Assembly (NCBI RefSeq): GCF_021390475.1
Contig: NZ_JAJUWS010000055.1
Location: 1-41,758, forward strand
Length of the DNA stretch: 41,758 bases
Source of the DNA: Streptomyces sp. ST2-7A
GTDB lineage: Bacteria; Actinomycetota; Actinomycetes; Streptomycetales; Streptomycetaceae
Direction: 5' to 3'
Of this stretch, positions 24,306 through 33,458 are shown in pieces (position 1 is the first letter of the stretch; each line of letters begins with the position of its first letter). The translations under genes and the position numbers were made by a program. The notes below the pieces were generated by a model, which saw nothing but the letters and a program-made list of their open reading frames with translations, did not search any database and was not told where the DNA came from.

Positions 24306-25040
24306 ATGAACAGCGGGACGGGAAGGCCGGGTGGGGTCATGCCCAGCGGTGTCGAGCAGGCGGAATCGAAGGAATCGGGGCACTCCGACGGCGGTTCGAC
24401 CGCCGGAGGCCGCCGGTCCCATCGGGGGGCGGGGCCACCGCGTCGCCCACCGCACATTTTCACAGGAGCCGCCGTCGTCCTGTGCCTGGCGGTCACGCTC
24501 ATCCACGTGACCCTGGTCTTTCTCCATGTGGCGCCGGCGAATGCGATCTCGCAGCAGTACAACAAACAGATCGACGCGTGGGTCTATCCCGTGTTCGAGC
24601 AGAATTGGCGACTTTTCGCCCCGGACCCCGAGTCGGTCAATCGGCAGATCTCGGCGAGGACCATGCGGATCGATCCGGACGGTAGCGAGCAGGTGAGCGA
24701 CTGGTTCGACCTGAGCGATGTGGACAACTCCGCGACCGAGCACAATCCCTTCCCGAGCCATACGACGCAGAACATGCTGCGCCGGGCCTGGAACGCGTAC
24801 TTCGAAACACTCGGTACCGACGACGAACCGCGTTCGGAGCGAGCCGCGATGATCCGGCAATACCTCCGCAACATCGCGGTGGATCGCGTGACCGAGTACC
24901 GCGGCGACTCCTTCGACTTCATCCAACTGCGAGTCGTCGCCGTGCCCGTCGGCGCCCCCGGCGGGAGCAATCGTCCGGCCACTCCCGTGGAGACCCGTCA
25001 CCTCCCCTGGTGGGAGGTGACTCCGCGTGGCACCGATTGA
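24306..25040 (+). CDS. DUF5819 family protein, SdpA-like partner of HTTM
   Basis: 244-aa single-pass membrane protein. Residues 1-50 are disordered; one helix (~52-75, FTGAAVVLCLAVTLIHVTLVFL) is followed by an exported or cytoplasmic domain starting ANAISQQYNKQIDAWVYPVFEQNWRLFAPDPE, the hallmark of DUF5819. The QNWRLFAPDP block recalls the QGWxFFxxxP block of SdpA from the Bacillus Sdp toxin-maturation system (resemblance from memory, not an alignment). A GGAAG site precedes ATG 24306. The HTTM gene starts inside its last codons (14-nt overlap), so the two are made together. Role unknown; likely a partner of the HTTM enzyme. Confidence 0.8.
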   Translation: MNSGTGRPGGVMPSGVEQAESKESGHSDGGSTAGGRRSHRGAGPPRRPPHIFTGAAVVLCLAVTLIHVTLVFLHVAPANAISQQYNKQIDAWVYPVFEQNWRLFAPDPESVNRQISARTMRIDPDGSEQVSDWFDLSDVDNSATEHNPFPSHTTQNMLRRAWNAYFETLGTDDEPRSERAAMIRQYLRNIAVDRVTEYRGDSFDFIQLRVVAVPVGAPGGSNRPATPVETRHLPWWEVTPRGTD

Positions 25041-26241
25041 GCCGACCCCCACCCCGTCGAAGGCCGACATCGGACGAGTGGGTGCACACACGGTGACGCA
25101 CCGAACGCTCGACCGCCTCGCCGCGTTCTTCGCCCTGTTGATCGAGCGACCGATCTCCCTGTACGCGGCGGCGGTGCTGCGCATCGGCTACGGCCTGCTC
25201 TATCTGGTCTTCCTGCTGCGCGAGTTTCCGCACCGTGACGCGATCTGGGGGCCCGGTTCGCCGTGGACGCCCGCGCTGGCGAGGCAGCTGTTCGACCAGA
25301 CGGGATGGGCGAGTTTCCTCACCCTCTCCGACAGCCGCGCGTACTTCGAGCTCTGTTACGTGCTGGCCGTCGTCACCTCCGCGTTGTTCATGCTGGGCTG
25401 GCGGACCAGAGCGATGTCCGTGCTGTTCGCCGTGGTGGTGGCGTCATTCCACTCCAGGGCGATCTTCATGACGGACGGCGGGGACAACCTCATCCTCCTC
25501 ATGAGCGTCTACCTCGCCTTCACCGCCTGCGGCCGACGCTGGTCCCTGGACGCCCGTAGGGCCCGCTCTCGCTCGGCCACGGGGCCGGGGCCGGGGACAC
25601 GGCCGTCGTCGACAGCCGGGGACGAGCTCCGGAGCCGGCTGCGCGATGCCCGCGTGAGCGTGGTCACCGTCCTGCACAACTGCGGGATGTTCGTCATCGC
25701 CGCCCAGGTCTGCTTCCTCTACGGATCGGCGGGGTTGTACAAGGTGCAGGGCGTCACCTGGGGCAACGGGACCGCCCTCCACTACGCCCTGAACCTCCAC
25801 CTGTTCCAACCCTGGCCCGCGCTCTCCCGGATGGTCGACTCCCACGAGGTCCTGATCACCGCCGTCTGCTACCTGACGGTGCTGTTGCAGGTCGCCTTCC
25901 CCTTCGTCCTGTTCGGCAGGCTCAAGTACCCGGTCCTGGTCATGATGCTCGGGATGCACGTGGGCATCGCGGTGCTCATGGGCCTCCCGCTGTTCTCCGC
26001 CGCGATGATCGTCGCCGACGCGGTCTTCCTGCCCGACCGCTTCTACCGCTCACTGGGGCTGCTCGGGCGACGTGTGGCTCGGAGCGCCGGCGGACGGAGA
26101 GCGTCGCCCGGACCGGAACCCGGTCTCGTGCCAACGCAGTCGGGGCCGGTCGGCGAAGGCCGGCTCGAAGGACACCGAGCCCTCCTCCCGGCGGACCGGG
26201 GGTTGGCCGGCGAAGGAGATCCCGGGTACGGGCGTCGGTGA
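25027..26241 (+). CDS. HTTM-domain membrane protein (vitamin K-dependent carboxylase-like, SdpB-like)
   Basis: 404-aa multi-pass membrane protein from GTG 25027. Helices near residues 50-68, 110-130, 133-150, 155-175, 215-240, 275-300 and 308-345. Family features are ISLYAAAVLRIGYGLLYLVFLLREF, WGPGSPWT, FHSRAIFMTDGGDNLILLMSVYLAF and FLYGSAGLYKVQGVTWGNGTALHYAL (each in part), matching the HTTM superfamily that includes vitamin K-dependent gamma-glutamyl carboxylase and SdpB. HTTM members modify or mature secreted peptides in the characterised cases; the reaction here is unknown. The C-terminal ~45 residues are low complexity. Translationally overlapped with the DUF5819 gene, suggesting a two-protein membrane machine. 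Confidence 0.82.
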   Translation: MAPIEPTPTPSKADIGRVGAHTVTHRTLDRLAAFFALLIERPISLYAAAVLRIGYGLLYLVFLLREFPHRDAIWGPGSPWTPALARQLFDQTGWASFLTLSDSRAYFELCYVLAVVTSALFMLGWRTRAMSVLFAVVVASFHSRAIFMTDGGDNLILLMSVYLAFTACGRRWSLDARRARSRSATGPGPGTRPSSTAGDELRSRLRDARVSVVTVLHNCGMFVIAAQVCFLYGSAGLYKVQGVTWGNGTALHYALNLHLFQPWPALSRMVDSHEVLITAVCYLTVLLQVAFPFVLFGRLKYPVLVMMLGMHVGIAVLMGLPLFSAAMIVADAVFLPDRFYRSLGLLGRRVARSAGGRRASPGPEPGLVPTQSGPVGEGRLEGHRALLPADRGLAGEGDPGYGRR

Positions 26242-26761
26242 CCTCGGCGCCGCGCGGATCCCCGGGGGCGGCCACCGGGGCGTGCCCGGGGATGCCGAAC
26301 GGCTTCGGCGGCGGGAATGGTCGGCCGCCGACCGACCCCTCCCGGAGGCCCGGTCCCCGCCCCGCCGACGGTGGCCCGGCGGGCCGTGGCCGGGCACGCG
26401 GCGGCACGGTCCGCCGGACCCCTCCCCTCCTGTCGTCGGACGCCGGCGGGGCCCGGAGTCGATGCGGTGGGGGGTGACCCGCCGCGGAGGGGTCCGGAGG
26501 CCTCCGCGGCGGTTTCGGCGCCGCCTCCGGGAGCGGTGGGGTACGGGGCCGGGAGGGGTCGCGTCGGAAGCCTGTGGGAGCGCTCCCATACAAGGACGCG
26601 ACACCGACCGTCCCCGACATCCCCGGAGGTGTCGAAGTGAATTCGACGCCCCCATGAAGCCAATAAAATCATGTCCCTGTCAAGGGGCGACGCGAGGAAT
26701 TCCCGGATCCCCGGGCGGGTCACCCACGCGGCGATCCGGGAGACGGGCCGGGTCGCCCCGG
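26242..26761. other. Convergent gap holding a CebR-like operator
   Basis: 520 bp between the ends of HTTM (plus) and folE (minus) with no supported gene. Open frames here are composition artefacts. It contains a perfect LacI-family palindrome (26575-26588) and, on the minus strand, a TTGACA hexamer (26683-26678), within an A/T-richer patch (26655-26685). Confidence 0.55.
26575..26588. promoter_or_regulatory. CebR-type operator palindrome
   Basis: TGGGAGCGCTCCCA is the 14-bp perfect palindrome known as the binding site of CebR, the LacI-family repressor of cello-oligosaccharide uptake and cellulose use in Streptomyces. Here it lies between two convergent genes with no cellulase, ABC transporter or glucosidase gene beside it, so it has no evident target. 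Confidence 0.7.
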
Positions 26762-27370
26762 TCAGCGGGAGAGGATGAGAGCCATCGCCTCGGCGCGGGT
26801 GGTGGAGTCGCGCAACTGTCCGCGCACCGCCGAGGTGGTGGTCTTGGCCCCGGGCTTGCGCACCCCCCGCATCGTCATGCACATGTGCTCGCACTCGATG
26901 ACCACGATCACCCCGCGCGGCTCCAGGATCCGCATCAGCGAGTCGGCGACCTGCGTGGTCAGCCGCTCCTGCACCTGCGGACGGCGGGCGAAGACGTCGA
27001 CCAGGCGGGCCAGTTTCGACAGGCCGGTGATCTTGCCGCTGGACGAGGGGATGTACCCGATGTGCGCGACGCCGGTGAAGGGCACCAGGTGGTGCTCACA
27101 GCTGGAGAACACCTCGATGTCCTTGACCAGCACCATCTCGTCGTGGCCGAGGTCGAAGGTGGTGGTGAGGACGTCCTCCGGGGTCTGCCACAGTCCGGCG
27201 AAGATCTCCCGGTAGGAACGGGCCACCCGGGCGGGGGTGTCGCGCAGGCCCTCGCGGTCGGGGTCCTCGCCGACGGCGATGAGCAGTTCGCGGACGGCGT
27301 TCTCGGCGCGCTTCTCGTCGAACTCGCCGATGGGCGCACCGTCGGTGGCCCGGGTCACCGGGTCGGTCAT
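26762..27370 (-). CDS. folE: GTP cyclohydrolase I
   Basis: Converts GTP to dihydroneopterin triphosphate, the first step of folate synthesis. 202 aa. Zinc ligands are visible as Cys91 and His94 in SSCEHH and Cys164 in ECEHMCM. Other blocks: GLRDTPARVARSYREIF (~42), FTGVAHIGYIP (~98), GLSKLARLVDVFARRPQVQERLT (~116, in part) and MRGVRKPGAKTTTSAVRG (~167). The second of two adjacent ATGs (27370) is preferred because AGAGGA lies 4 nt upstream of it but only 1 nt from the first (27373). It follows ftsH in the same direction but a strong hairpin separates them. It lies 8-9 kb from the other fol genes. Confidence 0.97.
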   Translation of the reverse strand: MTDPVTRATDGAPIGEFDEKRAENAVRELLIAVGEDPDREGLRDTPARVARSYREIFAGLWQTPEDVLTTTFDLGHDEMVLVKDIEVFSSCEHHLVPFTGVAHIGYIPSSSGKITGLSKLARLVDVFARRPQVQERLTTQVADSLMRILEPRGVIVVIECEHMCMTMRGVRKPGAKTTTSAVRGQLRDSTTRAEAMALILSR

Positions 27371-27454
27371 CATGTCCTCTTCCGTCTTTCCGATCCGGCG
27401 CGTCCGCCGGCCGGGCCGCGCGCCGGGGCGGCCCCGGGGCGCGATGAGATGACA

Positions 27455-27486
27455 ACGCGCCCCCCACGGCAACGCGGGGGGCGCGT
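27455..27486 (-). terminator. Terminator hairpin between ftsH and folE
   Basis: acgcgcccccc (27455-27465) pairs perfectly with ggggggcgcgt (27476-27486) around a 10-nt loop, 34 bp after the ftsH stop. It should reduce read-through from ftsH into folE. Confidence 0.75.
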
Positions 27487-27519
27487 GTGACATTCCCGCC
27501 GGGCCCGCCGGGCCCGGGC

Positions 27520-29580
<2,061 letters not shown>

Positions 29581-30030
29581 GTCTCTCCACACGGGGCCGC
29601 GCAGCCCCGTCCCTCCTGCCACATCGAGGCACAGCCCCCGGACGGGATCCGCTGTGCGTGCGGTGTCCTGATTCGGCCGGCGCGCTCCCGGCACAGAACA
29701 AGCTGACTCCTCGCGACGGTACCCCGGGGGAACCGTTCGGCGCTGCCGGGGCACCGGGAACGGTTCGTCACGGCGGACCGCGGTGGAACCCTTCCGGCCG
29801 GCCGCGCGGAGCGGCCGGGGCCCCGGGGTCCGGGGCCGGACGGCGGGGAGTCCACCGGTTCAACGCGGCGGACCGACCCGGGGTTCCGGCCCCGCCGGAC
29901 GGAGCCGGACGGAGCGGAGTATTCCCGCTCACACCGGTTCGATCGCCCCGGGCCCGGCCGGGTCACCCCCGGGCCGGTCGCGCGCCGGGGGCGCCCGACC
30001 GGCCCGGTCGCGCCGGTCGGCCTCCGCCGG
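29581..30030. other. hpt-ftsH intergenic region
   Basis: 450 bp with no supported gene. It is GC-rich with several overlapping inverted repeats near 29815-29840 (ccggggccccgggg-type) that may end hpt transcription, and must hold the ftsH promoter. A minus-strand open frame continues upstream of GTG 29580 to 29754 but lacks protein-like conservation. Confidence 0.5.
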
Positions 30031-30594
30031 TCAGCCCCCGTAGACGTGCGGGGCGAGGGTGCCCACGAACGGCAGGTTGCGGTACTTCTCCCCGTAGTCC
30101 AGGCCGTAGCCGACGACGAACTCGTTGGGGATGTCGAAACCGACCCAGCGGACGTCGATGTCGACCTTCGCCGCGTCGGGCTTGCGCAGGAGGGTGACGA
30201 TCTCCAGGGAGGCCGGCTCGCGGGAGCCGAGGTTGGCCAGCAGCCAGGAGAGCGTCAGCCCGGAGTCGATGATGTCCTCGACGATCAGAACGTGCTTGTC
30301 CTTGATGTCGGTGTCCAGGTCCTTGAGGATCCGGACCACGCCGGAGGACTGGGTACCGGCCCCGTAGGAGGAGATCGCCATCCAGTCCATGGTCACCGGG
30401 GTGGCCAGGGCCCGGGCCAGGTCGGCCATGACCATCACCGCGCCCTTGAGGACCCCCACGATGAGGACGTCCCTGCCGTCGTACCGGGCGTCGATCTCCG
30501 CTGCCAGCTCGGCGAGCCTGGAATCGATCTCGTCCTTGGTGATGAGCACCGCCCGAAGGTCCGCGCCCAGGTCTTTCTCTCGCACCGTCGCCAC
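30031..30594 (-). CDS. hpt: Hypoxanthine(-guanine) phosphoribosyltransferase
   Basis: Salvages hypoxanthine and guanine to IMP and GMP using PRPP. 187 aa. The PRPP motif is VLIVEDIIDSGLTL (~103-116). Other features are VGVLKGAVMVMADLARAL, MAISSYGAGTQSSG (flexible loop, ~73) and KPDAAKVDIDVRWVGFDIPNEFVVGYGLDY (in part, purine site). It starts at GTG 30594, 3 nt after the tilS stop, so the pair is almost certainly co-transcribed. The tilS-hpt-ftsH order is widely conserved in bacteria. Confidence 0.97.
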   Translation of the reverse strand: MATVREKDLGADLRAVLITKDEIDSRLAELAAEIDARYDGRDVLIVGVLKGAVMVMADLARALATPVTMDWMAISSYGAGTQSSGVVRILKDLDTDIKDKHVLIVEDIIDSGLTLSWLLANLGSREPASLEIVTLLRKPDAAKVDIDVRWVGFDIPNEFVVGYGLDYGEKYRNLPFVGTLAPHVYGG

Positions 30595-30597
30595 TCT

Positions 30598-31845
30598 CTA
30601 TCGGATCGCCTGCTGCAGGACCAGTCTGCCACCCTGCCTGCGCGCCTCGACCCGGCCCGGCAGGTTGAGGGGGCGTTGGCCCCGCCAGGCGGTGATCAGA
30701 CGGTCGGTCTCCTCGATGTGACGGGCGAACAGCGAACCGGCGGGGGCTCCGGCGGCGATGGCGGCCCGGCGCAGCACCCGACGCCGCACGGCGGGCGGCA
30801 GCTCGCCGAGGACGGCGACATCGAGGGTGCCGTCGGGGGCGGTGGCGGTGCGAGCGGCCCGCTCGGCCCAGGCGTCGAGGGCGTCCGCGTCGTCCCGGAA
30901 GAGCCGGGCGGTGCGGGAGAGCGCCTCGGTGACGCCCCGACCCAGCGCCTTCTCCAGGGCGGGCAGCGCCTCGTGGCGGACCCGGGAGCGGGTGAAGGCG
31001 GGGTCGGCGTTGTGCGGGTCGTCCCAGACCGGCAGGCGTTGGCGCTCGCAGGCCAGCCGGGTGGTGCGGCGGTCGGTCTCCAGGAAGGGGCGCCGGTAGC
31101 GGCGGTGCTCCCCGGGGTCGTCCGGTCGGCCGGGCCGGGTACCGGCACGGGCACCGGTGGGGGCGGGAACGGGCGCGGGGGCCCCGGTGGACCGACGGTG
31201 CAGCGGACTGCCGCAGACGGCGGGCATCCCGGCCAGCGACCGGGTGCCGGATCCCCGGGCGAGGCCCAGCAGGACCGTCTCGGCCTGGTCGTCGCGGGTG
31301 TGGCCGAGGAGGACGGCGATGGCGCCGTGGCGTTCGGCGGCGGCGTCCAGGGCCCGGTAGCGGGCGGTGCGGGCCGCCGCCTCGGGGCCGCCGTCGCGTC
31401 CGACGCCGACGGTGACGGCCTCGACGGGGGTCAGGCCCAGCTCCGTCAGGCGGTTCACGACCTCGCGGGCGCGCTCGGCGGAGCCGGCCTGGAGACCGTG
31501 GTCGACGGTGATGCCGCCGGCGCGCAGTCCCATGCGGGGGGCCTCGAAGGCGAGGGCGGCGGCGAGGGCCATGGAGTCGGCGCCGCCGGAGCAGGCGGCG
31601 AGTACCAGGGGCGCGTCCGGGGGCGGGGACCCGGCCGGGGGCGCGGGGCACGCGGGGCGGGAAGCGCGCGCGGAGGGCTCGGGGGCTTCCCGGAGCCCGG
31701 GGGATCCCGCCCGCGAGGCCGTGACGGAGGTCCCGGCGGGGGTGGGAACGGGCGGGGCGGGCACGGGCCCCACCTCGCGGAGGATGTCCCGGAGGGTGCG
31801 GCGAACCGCCAGGCGTATCGCGGCGACCGCGGGATGGGGACCCAT
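30598..31845 (-). CDS. tilS: tRNA(Ile)-lysidine synthase
   Basis: Adds lysine to C34 of tRNA-Ile(CAU), changing its decoding from AUG to AUA. 415 aa. The PP-loop is CSGGADS at residues 85-91. ITVDHGLQAGSAERA (~114), ARYRALDAAAERHG, LLGHTRDDQAETVLLGLARGSG (~180, in part) and RRPFLETDRR are typical, and the C-terminal TilS domain has LFARHIEETDRLI and RVEARRQGGRLVL. Two Pro/Ala/Gly-rich insertions are unusual: ~30-80 before the PP-loop, and about 35 residues between GMPAVCGSPL and RRYRRPFL in the catalytic part. Downstream hpt is coupled. Confidence 0.94.
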   Translation of the reverse strand: MGPHPAVAAIRLAVRRTLRDILREVGPVPAPPVPTPAGTSVTASRAGSPGLREAPEPSARASRPACPAPPAGSPPPDAPLVLAACSGGADSMALAAALAFEAPRMGLRAGGITVDHGLQAGSAERAREVVNRLTELGLTPVEAVTVGVGRDGGPEAAARTARYRALDAAAERHGAIAVLLGHTRDDQAETVLLGLARGSGTRSLAGMPAVCGSPLHRRSTGAPAPVPAPTGARAGTRPGRPDDPGEHRRYRRPFLETDRRTTRLACERQRLPVWDDPHNADPAFTRSRVRHEALPALEKALGRGVTEALSRTARLFRDDADALDAWAERAARTATAPDGTLDVAVLGELPPAVRRRVLRRAAIAAGAPAGSLFARHIEETDRLITAWRGQRPLNLPGRVEARRQGGRLVLQQAIR

Positions 31846-32031
31846 GTCCGACTCACTTTCTCGGGCTACGGACGGTCACAGAACCGATCACTCTCAGTGC
31901 GTACATGGTGACAGAAAAGGCCACCGTCCCGAGCATCGCACGCCGCGCCCGGCCCCGGACTCCCTCGTACGGGTGAAGTGGTTGGCCCGGGGGAACCGAA
32001 CGCCTCACCCGAACGGCCACCCGGGGCGTGC

Positions 32032-32076
32032 GACGGGCGGGCCCCGGGGGGTCGAACGCCCCGGGGCCCGCCCGTC
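32032..32076 (-). terminator. Strong terminator after the metalloprotease gene
   Basis: An 18-bp perfect stem: 32032-32049 (gacgggcgggccccgggg) against 32059-32076, with a 9-nt loop. It begins 24 bp after the minus-strand stop at 32101 and separates that gene from tilS. Confidence 0.88.
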
Positions 32077-32100
32077 GGATTCCGCTCGCCGGACGTCCCG

Positions 32101-33294
32101 TCAGCCGCCGGTGCCGGCCGCGGGTCGCACCCGGGCCACCCACTCCTCGGGCCGGGCGATCTCCGACCGGGTGGGCAGCGTGTTCGGCGAGGTCCACACC
32201 CGGTTGAAGCCGGCCATGCCCACCTCGTCCACCACCGCCCGGACGAAACGCTCGCCGTCGCGGTACTGCCGCAGCTTGGCGTCCATGCCCAGCGCCCGTC
32301 GCAGCACCCGGTCCAGACGGCCGGCGCCGGTACGACGCCGCTGGGCGAACTTCTCACGGATCTCCACCACCGAGGGCACCACCCGCGGACCGACCCCGTC
32401 CATCACGTAGTCGGCGTGGCCCTCCAGCAGGGACATCACCGCGGTCAACCGGTCCAGGATCTCCCGCTGACGCGGCGTCTGCACCAACTCCACCAGTGAG
32501 CCGGGAGCCGGCGAGCCGGGGGCCGGCGAGGACTTCGCGGCGGCCGGGTCGCCGGCCGGGTCGCCGGTGCCGGTCGTCTCCGTCCCGCCCTCCGGACCCC
32601 GTCCGGAGAACGACTGCGCGGCACCGCGGATGCGCTCGAGCAGCGTCGAGGGGTCCATGTCCGCCTCGGAGAGGAACGACTGGATCTCGCCCTCGAGGTG
32701 GTCTCGCAGCCACGGCACCGCGCCGAACTGGGTCCGGTGGGTCTCCTCGTGCAGGCACACCCACAGTCGGAAATCGTGCGGGTCCACGCCCAGTTCACGT
32801 TCCACATGGACGATGTTGGGGGCTACCAGCAACAGCCGGCCGCCGCCCCGCTCACCGCCGGGCAGCTGTGTGGTGGTCGGCGCGAAGGTCTCGTACTGAC
32901 CCAGCACCCGCGAGGAGAGGAAGGCCATCAACATACCGACCTCGACGCCGGTGACCTTGCCGCCGACCATGGTCAGCGCCGAGCCGCCGGGTACCGCCGC
33001 GCGGCGTTCCCGCATCCGGTCGATCATCGGGCGCAGCAGCTCGCGGAAACCCGCCACGTTGGCCCGCACCCAGCCGGGGCGATCCACGATCAGCACAGGG
33101 GTGTCCGGCCCCCGGGTGTCCAGGCCCGTGAACTCACGGACGTGGTGTTGCGAGGTCCCGGCGTGCCGCCGGAGCTCCGCGACGATCGCGCGGGCCTCGT
33201 CCCGGCCGACCTCCGGGCCGGGACGGACGATGCGATTGGCGGTGGCCACCGCCAGGTTCCAGTCCACCGGATCCGTTCCACCGAGACGTGTCAT
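32101..33294 (-). CDS. Zinc-dependent metalloprotease, DUF2342/COG5282 family
   Basis: 397-aa protein of the actinobacterial coenzyme F420-biosynthesis-associated / zinc-metalloprotease family. N-terminal block VDWNLAVATANRIVRPGPEVGRDEARAIV (in part, ~10-38), then helical regions with VGMLMAFLSSRVLGQYE (~120), APNIVHVERELGVDP (~155) and the metal-binding HEETH at residues 182-186, in CLHEETHRTQFGAVPWLRDH. A disordered Ala/Gly/Pro/Ser insert lies at ~245-275. The C-terminal LEGHADYVMDGVGPRVVPSV and AGFNRVWTSPNTLPT are typical. ATG 33294 is chosen by family agreement at MTRLGG..DW. The family neighbours tilS-hpt in actinomycetes. Substrate unknown. Confidence 0.88.
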   Translation of the reverse strand: MTRLGGTDPVDWNLAVATANRIVRPGPEVGRDEARAIVAELRRHAGTSQHHVREFTGLDTRGPDTPVLIVDRPGWVRANVAGFRELLRPMIDRMRERRAAVPGGSALTMVGGKVTGVEVGMLMAFLSSRVLGQYETFAPTTTQLPGGERGGGRLLLVAPNIVHVERELGVDPHDFRLWVCLHEETHRTQFGAVPWLRDHLEGEIQSFLSEADMDPSTLLERIRGAAQSFSGRGPEGGTETTGTGDPAGDPAAAKSSPAPGSPAPGSLVELVQTPRQREILDRLTAVMSLLEGHADYVMDGVGPRVVPSVVEIREKFAQRRRTGAGRLDRVLRRALGMDAKLRQYRDGERFVRAVVDEVGMAGFNRVWTSPNTLPTRSEIARPEEWVARVRPAAGTGG

Positions 33295-33458
33295 GGCATC
33301 CACGGTACGGGGCGAACGGACGGAACGAACAGGACCGGCGGGACCGACCCGGCGGGCGCCGGTCCCCGGGCGGGGCGGAAGGGCTCGCGGGAGGGCTCGC
33401 GGGAGGCGCTGTCGGGGTGGTGCGGAACCGGGGGCGGGAGGGCGGCCCCCGGGGCGGG

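Noticed and set aside
22824..25184. Minus-strand open frame of 786 codons with VGG repeats
   Set aside because: Antisense to the DUF3494 and DUF5819 genes; its repeats are mirror images of the TNGG and GHGH coding repeats.
26043..26894. Minus-strand gene controlled by the CebR-like site
   Set aside because: The frames here lack a signal peptide, domain pattern or convincing ribosome site, and overlap folE or HTTM antisense. I see no coding gene for the operator.
30046..31911. Plus-strand open frame of 621 codons
   Set aside because: Antisense to hpt and tilS, both with intact catalytic motifs.
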